From Crossaster papposus (Eukaryota; Echinodermata; Asteroidea; Velatida; Solasteridae), in the NCBI GenBank assembly GCA_037893245.1, contig JBAIAA010000436.1, positions 558,001 through 622,000 on the forward strand: 64,000 bases of DNA. Direction: 5' to 3'. A program made the position numbers and the translations under genes. Shown piece after piece: positions 34,180 through 47,394 of this stretch. Each line of letters opens with the position of its first letter. The stretch's first letter is position 1. The notes beneath the pieces are model-generated. The model saw nothing but the letters and a program-made list of their open reading frames with translations, was not told the DNA's origin and searched no databases.

Positions 34180-35389
34180 ATGGGAACGAAGATCACTCTT
34201 TTTGCTATTTTCTTTCTAGGTGAGTATTTGTTTTAGTTATGAGTATTTGTTACAAACAGCACGTACAGCAATAACACAAGCTGACAGTCCTGTGCGCGGG
34301 TTTGCCTATAACAGTTAATCTTTTTTTTTAAACAAACCCTCAACTCGTTATCGGCTCTCAAAATGCTGTAATAGCAAAGAATTTGCCTCGCGTTGGAAAT
34401 TTTCGACCGATTTACAGGTCTACACCTCAGACAAAAACAACTGGACAAGAATAATGACATGCTATCTCGTTTAATCTCATAATTTCGTTCATAGACGTAG
34501 TCGGATCCTCCTCTGCTACTGAGTGCTACGCTGGACGAGGCTTCAACCAAGGAGTCAATTTCTTACACTGGTTGGTACCGGTAGCCGACCCCTGCCGGTG
34601 CACAGCCATACGACTGGGCGGGGAAATCATCACCGCGTCCCCGGCCTACCCACCCCTCTATCGCGGTGGAGATCTGCTTCTCTCGGAGGATGCCGAAGAG
34701 ATTTGGACCTTCTTTAACTGCACAGGTATGACAGAAAGTTCCACTAAAACACAGCATTAAATCCGCGTAAAACTAAAAAGGTTATTTCAGCGGCTCTGCA
34801 ACCTCTTCTATCAATTTTTAAATGAAATTATTATAGCGCGAATCAAAATATTTAACCTGCAACTGCCCCTCCGCGGGACTTATAATATGCGCTGTGCAGT
34901 ATAGTATTAATAACAGATTGTACCGGGCCCCCTTTTTTTAACTTATCAGCTCGCTTCTGTGCCGCCCTGCCGGGGCCGGGGGATTGGCAGTATTTTGGTC
35001 ACAGTTGCTATCTCATCATCGGGTCGAAGTTGAGCTACAAGGAAGGTGAAAAATACTGCGTGAATCTGCTGAATGGGAGAACGTCCGCCCACCTGGCGTC
35101 GATCCACAGCGCCGAGGAAAACGCCTTTCTGCGGCGGTACAACGCGAAGGTTTACCAGGCGCCTCCTCCCCTTCGCGCCCTCTGGATTGGGTACGACAGG
35201 GTCTCTGCGAACCATTACCGGTGGGTGGATGATGGGTCAATTGGAGGATTCACAGATTGGCAACCAAGGGAGCCTTCTGGGGGAGGAGAAATGTGCACCG
35301 CAATGTGGTATGGTAAACACTGGAACGACTGGTCATGTAACAATAAAGCCCCGTTTGTTTGCAAGGTGCCCGCTGTATATCGTGGCTAG
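34180..35389 (+). CDS. Secreted C-type lectin, tandem copy 3
   Basis: Exons 34180-34219, 34495-34725 and 34950-35389; 236 residues. The signal peptide differs by one residue (AIFFL). Exon 2 translates identically to copy 1. In exon 3 the first variable block (NAKVYQAPPPLRALWIGYDR) matches copy 1, but the second (QPREPSGGGE, GKHWNDWSCNNKAPF) matches copies 4 and 6 more closely. The EPS motif and WND are present. Early in exon 3 it has YKEGEKYC where the others have YQEGKNYC. Intron 2 carries about 40 extra bases near 34850-34895. The AATAAA found in the other copies is deleted here and no close substitute is seen, so 3' end formation may differ. Confidence 0.87.
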
Positions 35390-36951
35390 AGAGAAATAGT
35401 ATTGCGCATGCCTGGTGAAGATAGTTTAAGAGTAATGGTCGGATTTTCACATGAGTCTGATATTTATCACACCGGCATTTACGTACAATGGAGGATCTGA
35501 ATAAGTATACTTACAATCCAAGTGATCCTTTTTTATTTTCGAGATTTATTTTCGAACGAACATTTTTTGGACGACATTTTATGTACAACTTATTTATTGT
35601 AATCATATAAATATGCACACAACAACGACTTCATTAAGTATACAATTAACTTTATGTCATATAGGCATGCTGTGTAGCACGGTAAAGCTATAACAATTAA
35701 AATGTTAATTGCACTTAATAAAACACGGCTCATCGAGTAGTTCTATATAGATATTTATATCTTTTTCAAGTTGACCACACAATGAATTGTTTTTGGCCAT
35801 TACAACAATCTATTGAATAAGGCCTACGTTTATTAGACTATAATTGTTTTTAAACCAATGTATACAATTTAGAGGCAAACATCTTACAGCCCCCAAAATA
35901 TGAACGAAACAAACGAAACGTCGTTTCTAGATGTTTACTATATATTTCATGATGATGTATTTAATAAATCACTGACTTAAACATTATTTCTTGTTGGATT
36001 CGAATTGTGGAAGTTAGTTTTCGTACAAAAGAAATACATATAGTTCTAAGGCGTCATTGCTGATTTTGTTTTGTACGGACAAAATCCGAGTGTGAAACAA
36101 TGGATGTCGCAGTGATTACTCATACTCACATTATTACAACGATCGACTTAATAATAGGTGCGGCGGGGAAAGGACCACAACTAACGATATGACTTATCCT
36201 ACTTATATGCGTGGGAGAATAGTGCTAATACCCATCTCATTCATGTCGCAATCTTTCAACAATAGTTCGACTAGAGCCGTTCTAGCGAATTGCTCTTGAG
36301 CATGCGCATTGGTAAAGCAGAGACTGACTAATGGTGGACTATAGTTTGCGGCCGAACTTGAGTGTCTAGAGCTACGGTCTACGTCTATAGCTACAGCTAC
36401 GTCTACGTGGGCGCTAAGGCAGAAATAATTCGGACGTGGCGCCTACGGCAGAGCCGTAGATAGAGATTGCGCCCCCAAGCGATGCTTGAATTATAGTGTT
36501 TGCAAAATTACGATGTAAGAATTTACAACAATTATCGTCTGCTAGATGTTACGCAATGTTTGTTTACAGCCAGTTGAAATACCTGATGATATTGACGTAT
36601 TTGTCGATCTGTTAGTTTCAATTCAATGCACTATCATTGAAAAATAAACAAATATTTGCTCCAAAATTAACGTTAGTGCTGCCGCCATTTCGTTTTGACT
36701 GAGCTAGACTACTTCTTTTATGGCTAGATTTTTGTGACGTTGTAGCCGTAGCTGTAGCTCTAGACACCCGTTTCGGACAGCGCTACAAAATGGCCGACGC
36801 AGACAATAGCCGTAGCTGTAGCTCTAGACACCCGTTTCGGACACGGCCTTATTCAGTTTGGAAGGGGAACCTGTACTACAGTGGGCGGCTGGTTGTTGCG
36901 TCTAGTGGGTGCTAAACTTGTTACGTTGCACGGGACAAATTAATGGCCCTG
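35390..36951 (+). repeat. Lectin downstream block, unit 3 (no microsatellite)
   Basis: About 190 bp, including the (ATT)n, is missing: CTTCATTA joins directly to AGTATACAATTAAC at about 35638, probably by deletion between ATTA repeats. The remainder carries the AGCTAC/CTAGAGC-rich stretch (36360-36850). No gene is seen. Confidence 0.7.
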
Positions 36952-38242
36952 TCACACCCCTGGTCACACCAGAGCGTTTTAGGCCAACGAGTGAGTAACG
37001 TGTTGGAATTTCGGCAACACGCTGGCAAATGCTGAACACGCTGAGCGCGGTACACACACACCGGGACAGGCAGTCACACGCTGAGGCAAAACATAATTTT
37101 TCAACATATTTAAAATTGCCTGCGTTTGCCGGAGGGGTAGTTACTCACGCGTCGAACGCGCTAGACGATCGTTACTAACCCGCCACTCGTACGCTGGCGA
37201 CACACTAGTTGGAGGGCCGCGTACCCCTGGCGTGCCCCCATCGCGTTTATAACGGGTTGGTATCGCGCTTGTAGCGTTGGTCAACGTTGGTCAGCGTATG
37301 TGTAACGACCCTCTAGCGCGTTCAACGACTGCCTAACGACCAGGTAACGTGTTCAGCGTGTGCTAGCCTATTGATAGCGTATTATCTATATAGCGTATTG
37401 GGGGAGGCATGATGAAGTTGAAGAAAATGTTCACGGTTCGGTGAGTACTGCAAGAATGAAGTACTGTAGTAGCGCGTGGGCTATTTATACAATAAATCAC
37501 ATGGTCGTTGCAGTACTCTGGCGCGCGTTGGAACGCGCTCATTCACGCGCTGGGCAGTCGTTCCCCAGTCGTCGAGCACGTTAGTAACGCGTTAATCACG
37601 CGCTGGTGAACGCTGGCGTACGCTGGCGATACGCTGTCATATTCCATGAATCAGTGATGCGTTCCTCACACGCTAATTTTGTAGAGCTGCTAAGCACAAA
37701 AATATGCTTAGCATGAAAACTTGTCCTTGGCAAAAACAAGGTTACAAACCAAATTTTCACGTGATCTTTACTGTTTTCGATTGATAATCAGCTGGTTTTT
37801 TCCTTAGCATGAAAAACCAGAGAATTTTGGCTGGTAACCTGTTAATGAGCAAGACATTATTTGTGCTAAGCAAATTTTGGTGCTTAGCAGCTCTATGAAA
37901 TTGGCCCATGGTCGTTGCAGTACGCTGGCGCGCGTTGGAACGCGCTCATTCACGCGCTGGGCAGTCGTTCCTCAGTCGTCGAGCGCGTTACTCACGCGCT
38001 GGCGAACGCTGGCGTACGCTGCCGATACGCTTTCATCTTTTATCTATAAATCAGTGATGCGTTTCTCACACGCTGAGCGTTCCTTACACGCTACTTACGC
38101 GCTGGCATACGCTATGAACCCGTTATCAACGCGTTATTAACACGCTGAAATCACGGTTCCACTTGACCTTTTTTGTGAAAGTTCAGCGTATAGCTTAAAG
38201 GTGTATACACCATTAATGAGTGGATTAGGGGGGTTGTATTTT
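36952..38242. repeat. CpG-rich CGCTGGCG block, units 3-4 (long form)
   Basis: Same block as at 18186, with local deletions near 37040-37130. It includes a complete TAAGCAC MITE and ends in the GGTGTATACACCATTAAT stretch. Confidence 0.75.
37674..37904. mobile_element. TAAGCAC-type MITE, complete
   Basis: Same ends and body as 18996-19229. Confidence 0.7.
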
Positions 38243-39000
38243 ATATTCATAAATACCTGGGACAGTTTAGGCATTCCTATTGGTCGAGAGCCCGTCACGT
38301 GGCCGGTTTTAAACGGACGATAAAGACATGGCTAGAAGTGTTTAAAACCAGTTGGCAACAAAAGTAGCCCCTGCACATGGACAACTCAATGGACATCCTT
38401 CTCCGGGCACTTCACTGCTGCGCAGACCATTGTTCTTATCTATTTTGAACCATTCGGGTGCAAAATCCTTTTCCTCCAAATATGACGAATTTAAGAAAAA
38501 AAGTCTTCCACTTTTTAAAAAAATTCCATAAGTCGTGCACAAACGCGGTCGCGTCACGTTCGTTCTTTTCCCTTTGAAAAAAACACGCGCGCGTACGCCA
38601 TTTAGACGCGGAGGCCTATCCAGTCTATATAATGGAGATCAATGGTAAATACGCTTTATTGCATGTATTGTGACGTAGAGCGACAGAGGCGGAAACATGT
38701 CATTTGACAGTGGCCCGTGAACATGGATAGGGGAAAACACACAGAATGGCGAAAAACCGAAATTTACTTGCGACAATTTGCCGTGATTTTCGGGGCTTTT
38801 TTGGCTGAATTTTACAAAAAAGGTATTTATGAATGGGAATAAATGTGTGTTCGGTCGGTATTAATCACTCTGTTTAATACCGCTTGGAGTCTGGGTGCTG
38901 ATAATTACCCTCGCCTTCGGCTCGGGTAATTATCAGCACCCAGACTCCAAGCGGTATTAAACAGAGTGGTTAAAACCTCCCGAACACACATTTATTCCCT
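38243..39000. mobile_element. Foldback element with terminal long hairpin (copy 1)
   Basis: ATTCATAAATACCT (38245-38258) and AGGTATTTATGAAT (38821-38834) are perfect 14-bp inverted repeats. Directly after them lies a 166-bp near-perfect hairpin (38835-39000) with a CTCGCCTTCGGCTCG loop. The empty site is visible at 19585 and 63105 (TTTATAGTAAATATCG), so this is an insertion, probably at TA. The left part resembles 47395 onward. Confidence 0.65.
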
Positions 39001-41017
39001 TAGTAAATATCGTTTAACTGACCTATCCGAAGTTTTACAGTCATGGATGCCGAGGAAAGCAAGACAAACTGCGTTCGTTTTCAACCGGCGTCGGGCAGTG
39101 GTTCTTATGTTGTTCTTAAGTGTTTTTCGAGATCGCCGTCCGGCGCGCGATTGTGTATTTTTAAAAATAAAATTCAATTTCTCGGAACAATTATAGGATA
39201 TCTAGCGCAATCATTTTTCTGGATGCCTACAATCAATATTTACTTTAAAATAAGTAAGAAATTTCTTAATAATTCGGAAGTAAAAATGTGTGATACACAT
39301 GTATCTGCAAAATGGTGTATCCTACCTTTAAAATTAACTGTCGTTATTTTTCGATCTCTGACTCTGAAGAAGAAACAATAGCCAAACTATGACTAATTTG
39401 TTACAAGAACTTGCTGGACAAAAATATTATCGCTAGCCACGAAATGACTTGGCTAGTTTTGGCGACAGCTTGAAATTACACATGTGAGTGCCTCTATGGC
39501 TGCATTATACAGCCGGCCGTAGCCAATCATTATCACTGTCTTCAGTGAAATTTATGAACCAGCGCAGATAAACGATTGCCTTTGCAAAATTAATACAGAT
39601 TTCGCAAAGCGTTGTGGGTGGCTATGAGGAATTCCTCCATTGTACAACCGCACGTACATTACATTCCGTGCGCGTGTCACTTGGCATGTACATGTAATGC
39701 ACATACATTGTATCAAAGATGCAGTTGGAATAAAAACCGTGTCCAAAGTGAGAGCTCGAGGCTAAATTCTCAAGCGCTCATTCTGATAGGGCGGTTAAAT
39801 CGGCACATCGACCTATCCGAGTCCGACACACACGCGACACGAACGAGGTGCGTCACGGGCATCGTACCCCAAAACAAATACTCGAACCTGGTCGTGTGAT
39901 TCTGGTGCGAAACTTCGATTGAAACAGCTCAGGAGAAAATTCCACGACGCGAAATTGCAGAAATTCAACCTGTTTGCATCAATATACAGGTAGGTCTATA
40001 GGTCTAACTATTGAAATTGCGCATGAAATTAAATTGTGTGCTGTGAAATGTATCAATAGTGATTTTGGTGTGAAATAGCATATTTTGATCATTTTTTTCA
40101 AAGAATATTCAACGGTTCGTTTGTCGTTTCCAATAAAAACTTCAATTTCAAACAAGATAAATCTAAACCTATACTGGTGAACCTGTTGAAGTTTCTTCAA
40201 TTCCGTAGATATTATACTTTTCGAGAGGACAACGTTTCCTGAACCGATAATTGTACAATCTTTTGATCACCAAATACTACAATCTTTCTGTCTGTAGGCC
40301 CTATATAGCTCTTTTGGAATAAACATTTTGAAGAAATAATAATTATAGAAATAATTGGAGCCTACATTTCTTGATTTTCTTTAAATGAACACGGGCCAAA
40401 CGGAATAATTTCCAGGGGTGTTTAGTATAATTTATAAATAATAACAAAACCTCGCATCTTTCCAATGCCTTTTGAATGCAGAAAGTGCTAAAAATAAAAT
40501 GAGCAAAAATGAAAACGAAAAAAAGAATCTTATGCAAATAAGCTTTTACCAAATGCTAAATTGAATGACACTTAAACCGGATCCCGAAACATTAAAACGT
40601 AGGATGAGTAAAACATGAATATGTCAGGTATAATGAAAACGAATTTGAGTGTCTATAGAATCTAATACGAACCAAGGGAACGACAGCAAACATCTAATTC
40701 GCTTTAAATTGGCCACTATCAAGATGAATTTGAACGCTATTTTTGCAAAATTGGCCCGGAATATGACTCACTTGTTGTGTGATTTATAATTGAAAATGCA
40801 ATGGTGAATGTGATCATTGTTCACTTATCACCGGCGCCGCCTGGGGACGATCAAATTAGCAGGTTCTTTTTTCTCCCGTTAATTTGTTATCACCTTGTCT
40901 GCGCTTACTTTAAAAAGTAATTTGTATACGACATTTGCAAACATCGAAAAACAAACCAAATTACCATGAAATGCGTACCGTACAAGTCATGACTGTAAGT
41001 GAATCATATATAATAGT

Positions 41018-41248
41018 GAATAAGATTAAAACTGCTGCAAACTGCTTACTGGCTGGAATGACCTAATATCTTTATCTCAACAAGATCTTCTTCAGAGACA
41101 AAATCTTCTTCATAGACAGACAGCATGATGTGCATCATGCTGTATGTTGCCCTATATATATGTTTGTTTCTTGTACACAGCCATTTTGTCTCTGAAGAAG
41201 ATCTTGTTAAGATCGAAATATTAGGCCCTCTTAACTTAATATTTGAAC
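41018..41248. mobile_element. Foldback MITE, unit 4
   Basis: Same element as 3153-3380. The left target copy is ATATAATAGT at 41008-41017; the right copy is slightly decayed (CATAATAGT). Confidence 0.6.
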
Positions 41249-41481
41249 ATAATAGTCTGCACTTTCATTTTCATTTTTCAAGGTAAAGTAAGGCTAAACG
41301 TAGTACAGCATTTGTTATGGTTTTACTTAGTATTTTTTCAACTGAACCCCCAAAAATGAAAATCCATATATTTTTAAAGCCAAAAATATCAACCCCTCCC
41401 CCCCCCCCCTTAAATACATGTACTGGTTTTTACCGGTGCATGTCGTACGATTTCCTTACAAAAGGCTGCTTTAATTTCAGT

Positions 41482-41500
41482 GGGGGGGGGGGGGGGGGGG
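41482..41500 (+). repeat. Poly-G tract, unit 4 (19 G)
   Basis: Same position relative to the gene as in the other units. A C-rich run lies about 75 bp upstream at 41395-41410. Confidence 0.95.
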
Positions 41501-42123
41501 CAGAGAGAGTGGAGTTGGAGCGAGTTAATTTCCCCTCTCAATATTGGTCGACCGGAAAAAAACATGGCATTCAACATTTACGCTCTTTTAGTCACCATCA
41601 AATTGTTACCGAACATAACAATAGAAGACGTACAACCAAGGACAACAATTTCAACAACACTTTTAATATTCATATTGTCCCTACAACTACCAAAAGGCAT
41701 TGGAAGAGGTAACCAAGGCAACAAAAAGGCACTCACTCAATAGGTCTATTGACTATTGCCTATTGCCTATGTACACTGTACATTTGGTAATATGGTTATT
41801 GTGACGTTATGAAGTCTCCATTTAGTCTCAATTCAATGCAATGCCAAGGCAAAAATAAAATAAAATGTATTCATGGTCTCTCTTCAAGATTTGTTCGGAA
41901 AAGAAAATCGAAATTGAGAAAAAGCACGGACAACCCAACTGTAATGGGCGTAATATTGCAATATTTTGTTGGAAGCATAAACAACGTTATTTCTTCACTG
42001 TCCATATAAGTGATTAGGTTTTCGCCCTTTTTTAAGCACTATAGCTTTTTATCATACACTATTGATGATATAACGATATATTTAAGATAGCATTTCCAAA
42101 TGTCTTCTTATATCTTGCAGAAA

Positions 42124-43252
42124 ATGGGAACGAAGATCACTCTTTTTGCTATTTTCTCTCTAGGTGAGTATTTGTTTATGAGTATTTGTGACAAACAGCA
42201 CGTACTAGAACGGATTCGCCTATAACTCTTCGCAAACCCTCAACTTGTTATCGGCTCTCAAAATGCTCTATAGCAAAGAATTTGCCTCGCGTTGGAAATT
42301 TTCGACCGATTTACAGGTCTACACCTCAGACAAAAACAACTGGACAAGAATAATAACATGCTATCTCGTTTAATCTCATAATTTCGTTCATAGACGTAGT
42401 CGGATCCTCCTCTGCTACTGAGTGCTACGCTGGACGAGGCTTCAACCAAGGAGTCAATTTCTTACACTGGTTGGTACCGGTAGCCGACCCCTGCCGGTGC
42501 ACAGCCATACGACTGGGCGGGGAAATCATCACCGCGTCCCCGGCCTACCCACCCCTCTATCGCGGTGGAGATCTGCTTCTCTCGGAGGATGCCGAAGAGA
42601 TTTGGACCTTCTTTAACTGCACAGGTATGACAGAAAGTTCCACTAAAACACAGCATTAAATCTGCGTAAAACTAAAAAGGTTATTTCAGCGGCTCTGCAA
42701 CCTCTTCTATCAATTTCTAAATGAAATGATTATAACGCGAATCAAAATATTTGCTGTGCAGTATAGTATTAATAACAGATTGTACCCACCCCCTTTTTTT
42801 TTAACTTATCAGCTCGCTTCTGTGCCGCCCTGCCGGGGCCGGGGGATTGGCAGTATTTTGGTCACAGTTGCTATCTTATCATCGAGTCGAAGTTGAGCTA
42901 CCAGGAAGGTAAAAACTACTGCGTGAATCTGCTGAACGGGAGGACGCCCGCCCACCTGGCGTCGATCCACAGCGCCGAGGAAAACGCCTTTCTGCGGCGG
43001 TACTACGCTAAGGTATACCAGGCGCCTACTGGTAATACCGCCCTCTGGATCGGGTACGATAAGGTCTCTTCGAATCATTACCGGTGGGTGGATGATGGGT
43101 CAATTGGAGGATTCACAGATTGGCATCAAAGGGAGCCTTCTGGGGGAGGAGAAATGTGCACCGCAATGTGGTATGGTAAACACTGGAACGACTTGTCATG
43201 TAACAATAAAGCCCCGTTTGTTTGCAAGGTGCCCGCTGTATATCGTGGCTAG
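42124..43252 (+). CDS. Secreted C-type lectin, tandem copy 4
   Basis: Exons 42124-42163, 42394-42624 and 42813-43252; 236 residues. Signal peptide and exon 2 translate as in copy 1. The first variable block is YAKVYQAPTGNTALWIGYDK (shared with 5 and 6, not with 1 and 3). The second is HQREPSGGGE followed by GKHWNDLSCNNKAPF (shared with 3 and 6). EPS, the following E and WND are all kept. AATAAA is present near 43366. The (ATT)10 lies 380 bp downstream of the stop, uninterrupted. Confidence 0.88.
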
Positions 43253-43630
43253 AGAGAAATAGTATTGCGCATAGTTTAAGAGTAATGGTCGGATTTTCAC
43301 ATGAGTCTGATATTTATCACACCGGCATTTACGTTTAATGGAGGATCTGAATCAGTATATAGATAAATAAACTTACAATCCAATTAACCATTTTTTATTT
43401 TCGAGATTTCTTTTCGAACGAATTTTTTTGGACGACATTTTATGCACAACTTATTTATTGTAATCATATAAGTATGCACACAACAAAGACTTAATTAAAA
43501 CTAATCTTTTTAAGCAGTACTTTTTATTACCTAATTAATAGTTTTAGATTACTTGGTGTTTCTTATGATTGTTATATCTTTGTACAGCGCTTTGGGATGT
43601 CTTGGTGACATGGAAAGCGTTTTTTAAATG

Positions 43631-43662
<32 letters not shown>

Positions 43663-44957
43663 GTATACAATTAACTTTATGTCATATAGGCATGCTGTGT
43701 AGCACGGTAAAGCTATAACAATTAAAATGTTAATTGCACTTAATAAAACATGGCTCATCGAGTAGTTCTATATAGATATTTATATCTTTTTGAAGTTGAC
43801 CACACAATGAATTGTTTTTCTCCATTACAACAATCTATTGAATAAGGCCTATACGTTAATTAGACTATTGTTTTTAAATCAATGTATACAATTTGGAGGC
43901 AAACATCTTACAGCCCCAAAAATATGAACGAAACAAACGAAACGTCGTTTCTAGATGTTTACTATATATTTCATGATGATGTATTTAATAAATCACTGAC
44001 TTAAACATTATTTCTTGTTGGATTCGAATTGTGGAAGTTAGTTTTCGTACAAAAGAAATACATATAGTTCTAAGGAGTCATTGCTGATTTGTTTTGTACG
44101 GAAAAAATCCGAGTGTGAAACAATGGATGTCGCAGTGAGTACAGACTTAAATTACTCACATTATTACAACGATCGACTAAATAGGTGCGGCGGGGAAAGG
44201 ACCACAACTAACGTTATGACTTATCCTACTTATATGCGTGGGAGCCAGTGCTAATATACCCATCTCATTTATGTCGCAATAGTTCGACTAGAGCCGTTCT
44301 AGCGAATTGCTCTTGAGCATGCGCATTGGTAAAGCAGAGACTGACTAATGGTGGACTATAGTTTACGGCCGAACTTGAGTGTCTAGAGCTACGGTCTACG
44401 TCTATAGCTACAGCTACGTCTACGTGGGCGCTAACGCATAAATAATTCGGACGTGGCGCCTACGGCAAAGCCGTAGATATAAATTGCGCCCCCAAGCGAT
44501 GCTTGAATTAGTGTTTGCAAAATTACGATGTAAGAATTTACAACAATTATCGTCTGCTAGATGTTACGCAATGTTTGTTTACAGCCAGTTTAAATACCTG
44601 ATGATATTGACGTATTTATCGATCTGTTAGTTTCAATTCAATGCACTATTATTAAAAAATAAACTAAAATTTGCTCCAAAATTTACGTTAGTGCTGCCGC
44701 AATTTTGTTTTGCCTGAGCTGGACAACTTCTTTTACGGCTAGATTTTTGTGACGTTGTAGCCGTAGCTGTAGCTCTAGATGGCATTTCGGACAGCGCTAC
44801 AAAATGGCCGACGCAGACAAAAGCCGTAGCTGTAGCTCTAGACACCCGTTTCGGACACGGCCTCATTCAGTTTGGAAGGGGGAACCTGTACTACAGTGGA
44901 CGGCTGGTTGTTGCGTCTAGTGGGTGCTAGACTTGTTACGTTGCACGGGACAAATTA
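43253..44957 (+). repeat. Lectin downstream block, unit 4
   Basis: 3' UTR with AATAAA, an uninterrupted (ATT)10 at 43631-43660, and then the full AT-rich block with the AGCTAC/CTAGAGC stretch (44390-44870). No gene is seen. Confidence 0.7.
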
Positions 44958-46289
44958 ATGGCCCTGTCACACCCCTGGTCACACCAGAGCGTTTTAGGCC
45001 AACGAGTGAGTAACGTGTTGGAATTTCGGCAACACGCTGGCAAATGCTGACCAACGCTCGGCCAGCGTTAGCAACACGCTGAGCGCGGTACTCACACACC
45101 GGGACAGGCTGTCACACGCTGAGGCAAAACATAATTTTTCAACAAATTTAGAATTGCACGCGTTTGCCAGCGTGTGACTGCACACGCAGGGGGCGCGCTG
45201 GAGGGGTAGTTACTCACGCGTCGAACGCGCTAGACGATCGTTACTAACCCGCCACTCATACGCTGGCGTACGCTGGCGACACACCAGTTGGAGGGCCGCG
45301 TACCCCTGGCGTGCCCCCACCGCGTTTATAAGGGGTTGGTATCGCGCTTGTAGCGTTGGTCAACGTTGGTCAGCGTATGTGTAACGACCCTCTAGCGCGT
45401 TCAACGACTGCCTAACGACCAGGTAACGCGTTCAGCGTGTGCTAGCGTATCAGTGATAGCGTATTATCTATAGCGTATTGGGGGGATCAACTCTAGTGAC
45501 CAGGACATCAAGGTCAGGAAAGGAAAGGCATGGAGGGCACTGGCTGACATGAAGAAGGTGTGGAGCTCCACTATTAGCCGCAACGTAAAGATCTCTTTCT
45601 TCTTGGCAACCATCGAGTCAGTGCTTCTGTATGGATGCGAAACATGGACTCTAACTCCTACAATGGAGAATTCGTTCAATGGATGCTACACACGCATGCT
45701 CCGAGTGGCGCTCAATGTATCCTGGGAGGACCACGTAACCAATGACGACCTATATGGCAACCTCCCTAGGGTCGGAGACAAAATCGCAGCTCGTCGGATG
45801 CAGTTAGCAGGCCATTGCTACAGGCACTCGGAGTTGGAGGCTCACAAAGTCATTCTCTGGAAACCAACTCACGGACATAGGAGTCGTGGAAGATCGAAAA
45901 TGTCTTACACAGGGGTGCTGCAAAAGGACACAGGTGTGGAATCAACAGACGAACTCGCAACCCTCATGCAAGACCGAATTACTTGGAAAAGCCATACTCG
46001 AGCCCGCCTGTGGGCGACCGAGTAGTAGTAGTAGTATTGGGGGGAGGCATGATGAAGTTGAAGAAGATGTTCACGGTTCGGTGAGTACTGCGTGGGCTAT
46101 TTATACAATAAATCACATGGTCGTTGCAGTACTCTGGCGCGCGTTGGAACGCGCTCATTCACGCGCTGGGCAGTCGTTCCCCAGTCGTCGAGCGCGTTAG
46201 TAACGCGTTAATCACGCGCTGGCGAACGCTCGAGTACGCTGGCGATACGCTGTCATACTCCATGAATCAGTGATGCGTTTCTCACACGC
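44958..46289. repeat. CpG-rich CGCTGGCG block, units 4-5
   Basis: Same block as at 747 and 18186, split by an RTE-like insertion at 45487-46033. Confidence 0.75.
45487..46033 (+). mobile_element. 5'-truncated RTE-like LINE with 12-bp TSD
   Basis: Flanked by GTATTGGGGGGA at 45475-45486 and 46034-46045. One open frame runs from the left junction to a stop at 46025: the RT C-terminal region with ESVLLYGCETWTL, RMLRVAL, ARRMQLAGHCYRHSE and a final LWATE. A (TAG)n tail follows. The YGCETW and LAGHCYRH pattern is typical of the RTE-type LINE ORF end. There is no stop or frameshift, so the insertion is recent; the 5' truncation makes it inactive. Confidence 0.85.
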
Positions 46290-46449
46290 TAATTTTGTAG
46301 AGCTGCTAAGCACAAAAATATGCTTAGCATGAAAACTTGTCCTTGGCAAAAACAAGGTTACAAACCAAATTTCCACGTGATCTTTACTGTTTTCGATTGA
46401 TAATCAGCTGGTTTTTTTTGCTTAGCATGAAAAACCAGAGAATTTTGGC
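46290..46449. mobile_element. Truncated TAAGCAC-type MITE
   Basis: Left half only, with the same TTTTGGC breakpoint as 1573 and 55989. Confidence 0.6.
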
Positions 46450-46593
46450 ACATGTGAGTGCGTCTATATATGTGCGTCTATGGCTGCATTATACAGCCGG
46501 CCGTAGCCAATCATTATCACTGTCTTCAGTGAAATTTATGAACCAGCGCAGATAAACGATTGCCTTTGCAAAATTAATACAGATTTTTCAAAG

Positions 46594-47394
46594 CGGGACT
46601 ATAGAGACTGTTACATTATCCATCAGAGTACCGCATATCGTTAACTTAATCCAATGAACTCCGTCTGATATCTACATACTACCAGAGTCATGAAAAGCTG
46701 CCGTATATACACACAATTCCATTCACATTTAGGTCCATAAATTCATCCACATTTACTTCCGCGTCAGTTTAATGGGATTAATTTCCCCTTCGTAAACAAT
46801 CCAACAAAACCACAATGTAGAAACGAAAAAGAAAAAAAAAAGTAAAGAAATAAATTCATACGGCCGGATTCGAACCCACAACCCTTGGACAAGGAAGCTG
46901 GTACATTATCCATCAGAGTACCGCATATCGTTAACTTAATCCAATGAACTCCGTCTGATATCTACACACTATCAGAGTCATGAAAAACTGACGTAGGCCT
47001 ATTATACACAAAACTCCATACACATTTAGGTCCATAAATTCATCCACATTATTTTACTTCCGCGTCAGTTTATTGGGCCGTATTTTTCCCTCGTACAAAA
47101 TCCACCAAAAACCACAAAGTAGAAATGGAAAAGAAAAGAAAAGTACAGAAAAAAAAAGTACAGAGGGTTCGAACCCACAACCTTTGGACTAGGAGACTGG
47201 TACACTATCCCTCAGAGTACAGCATATCGCTAACTTAATCCAATGAACTCCGTCTGATATCTACACACTACCAGAGTCATGAAAAGCTGCCGTATCCTAC
47301 CTCCATGGTATAATACACAAATTTCCATACACATTTAGGTCTATAAATTCATCCACAATTACTTTCGCGTCAGTTTATTGGGCTTTATTTATTT
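46594..47394 (-). mobile_element. Three tandem tRNA-derived SINE copies
   Basis: A unit of about 295 bp repeats at offsets 46610, 46903 and 47202 (ATTATCCATCAGAGTACCGC). Read on the minus strand, two copies contain a Pol III B box (GGTTCGAATCC at 46866-46876, GGTTCGAACCC at 47165-47175) preceded by tRNA-like anticodon-arm sequence. The first and third units are incomplete. No complete tRNA cloverleaf can be drawn, so this is a SINE head and not a tRNA gene. Confidence 0.65.

Larger units (their letters stand above)
39001..42123 (+). repeat. Spacer and lectin upstream block, unit 4
   Basis: AGTAAATATCG spacer, then the upstream block with CCAAT/GC-box region (about 39750-39880), donor-like ACAG|GTAGGT at about 39989, a foldback MITE and a poly-G tract. 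Confidence 0.7.

Noticed and set aside
45886..46200. 104-residue frame overlapping the RTE fragment end
   Set aside because: Out of frame with the recognised RT C-terminus and running into the CpG repeat.
46860..47235. tRNA genes suggested by B-box motifs
   Set aside because: No full acceptor stem or cloverleaf; the motifs recur inside a repeat of about 295 bp, so these are SINE heads.
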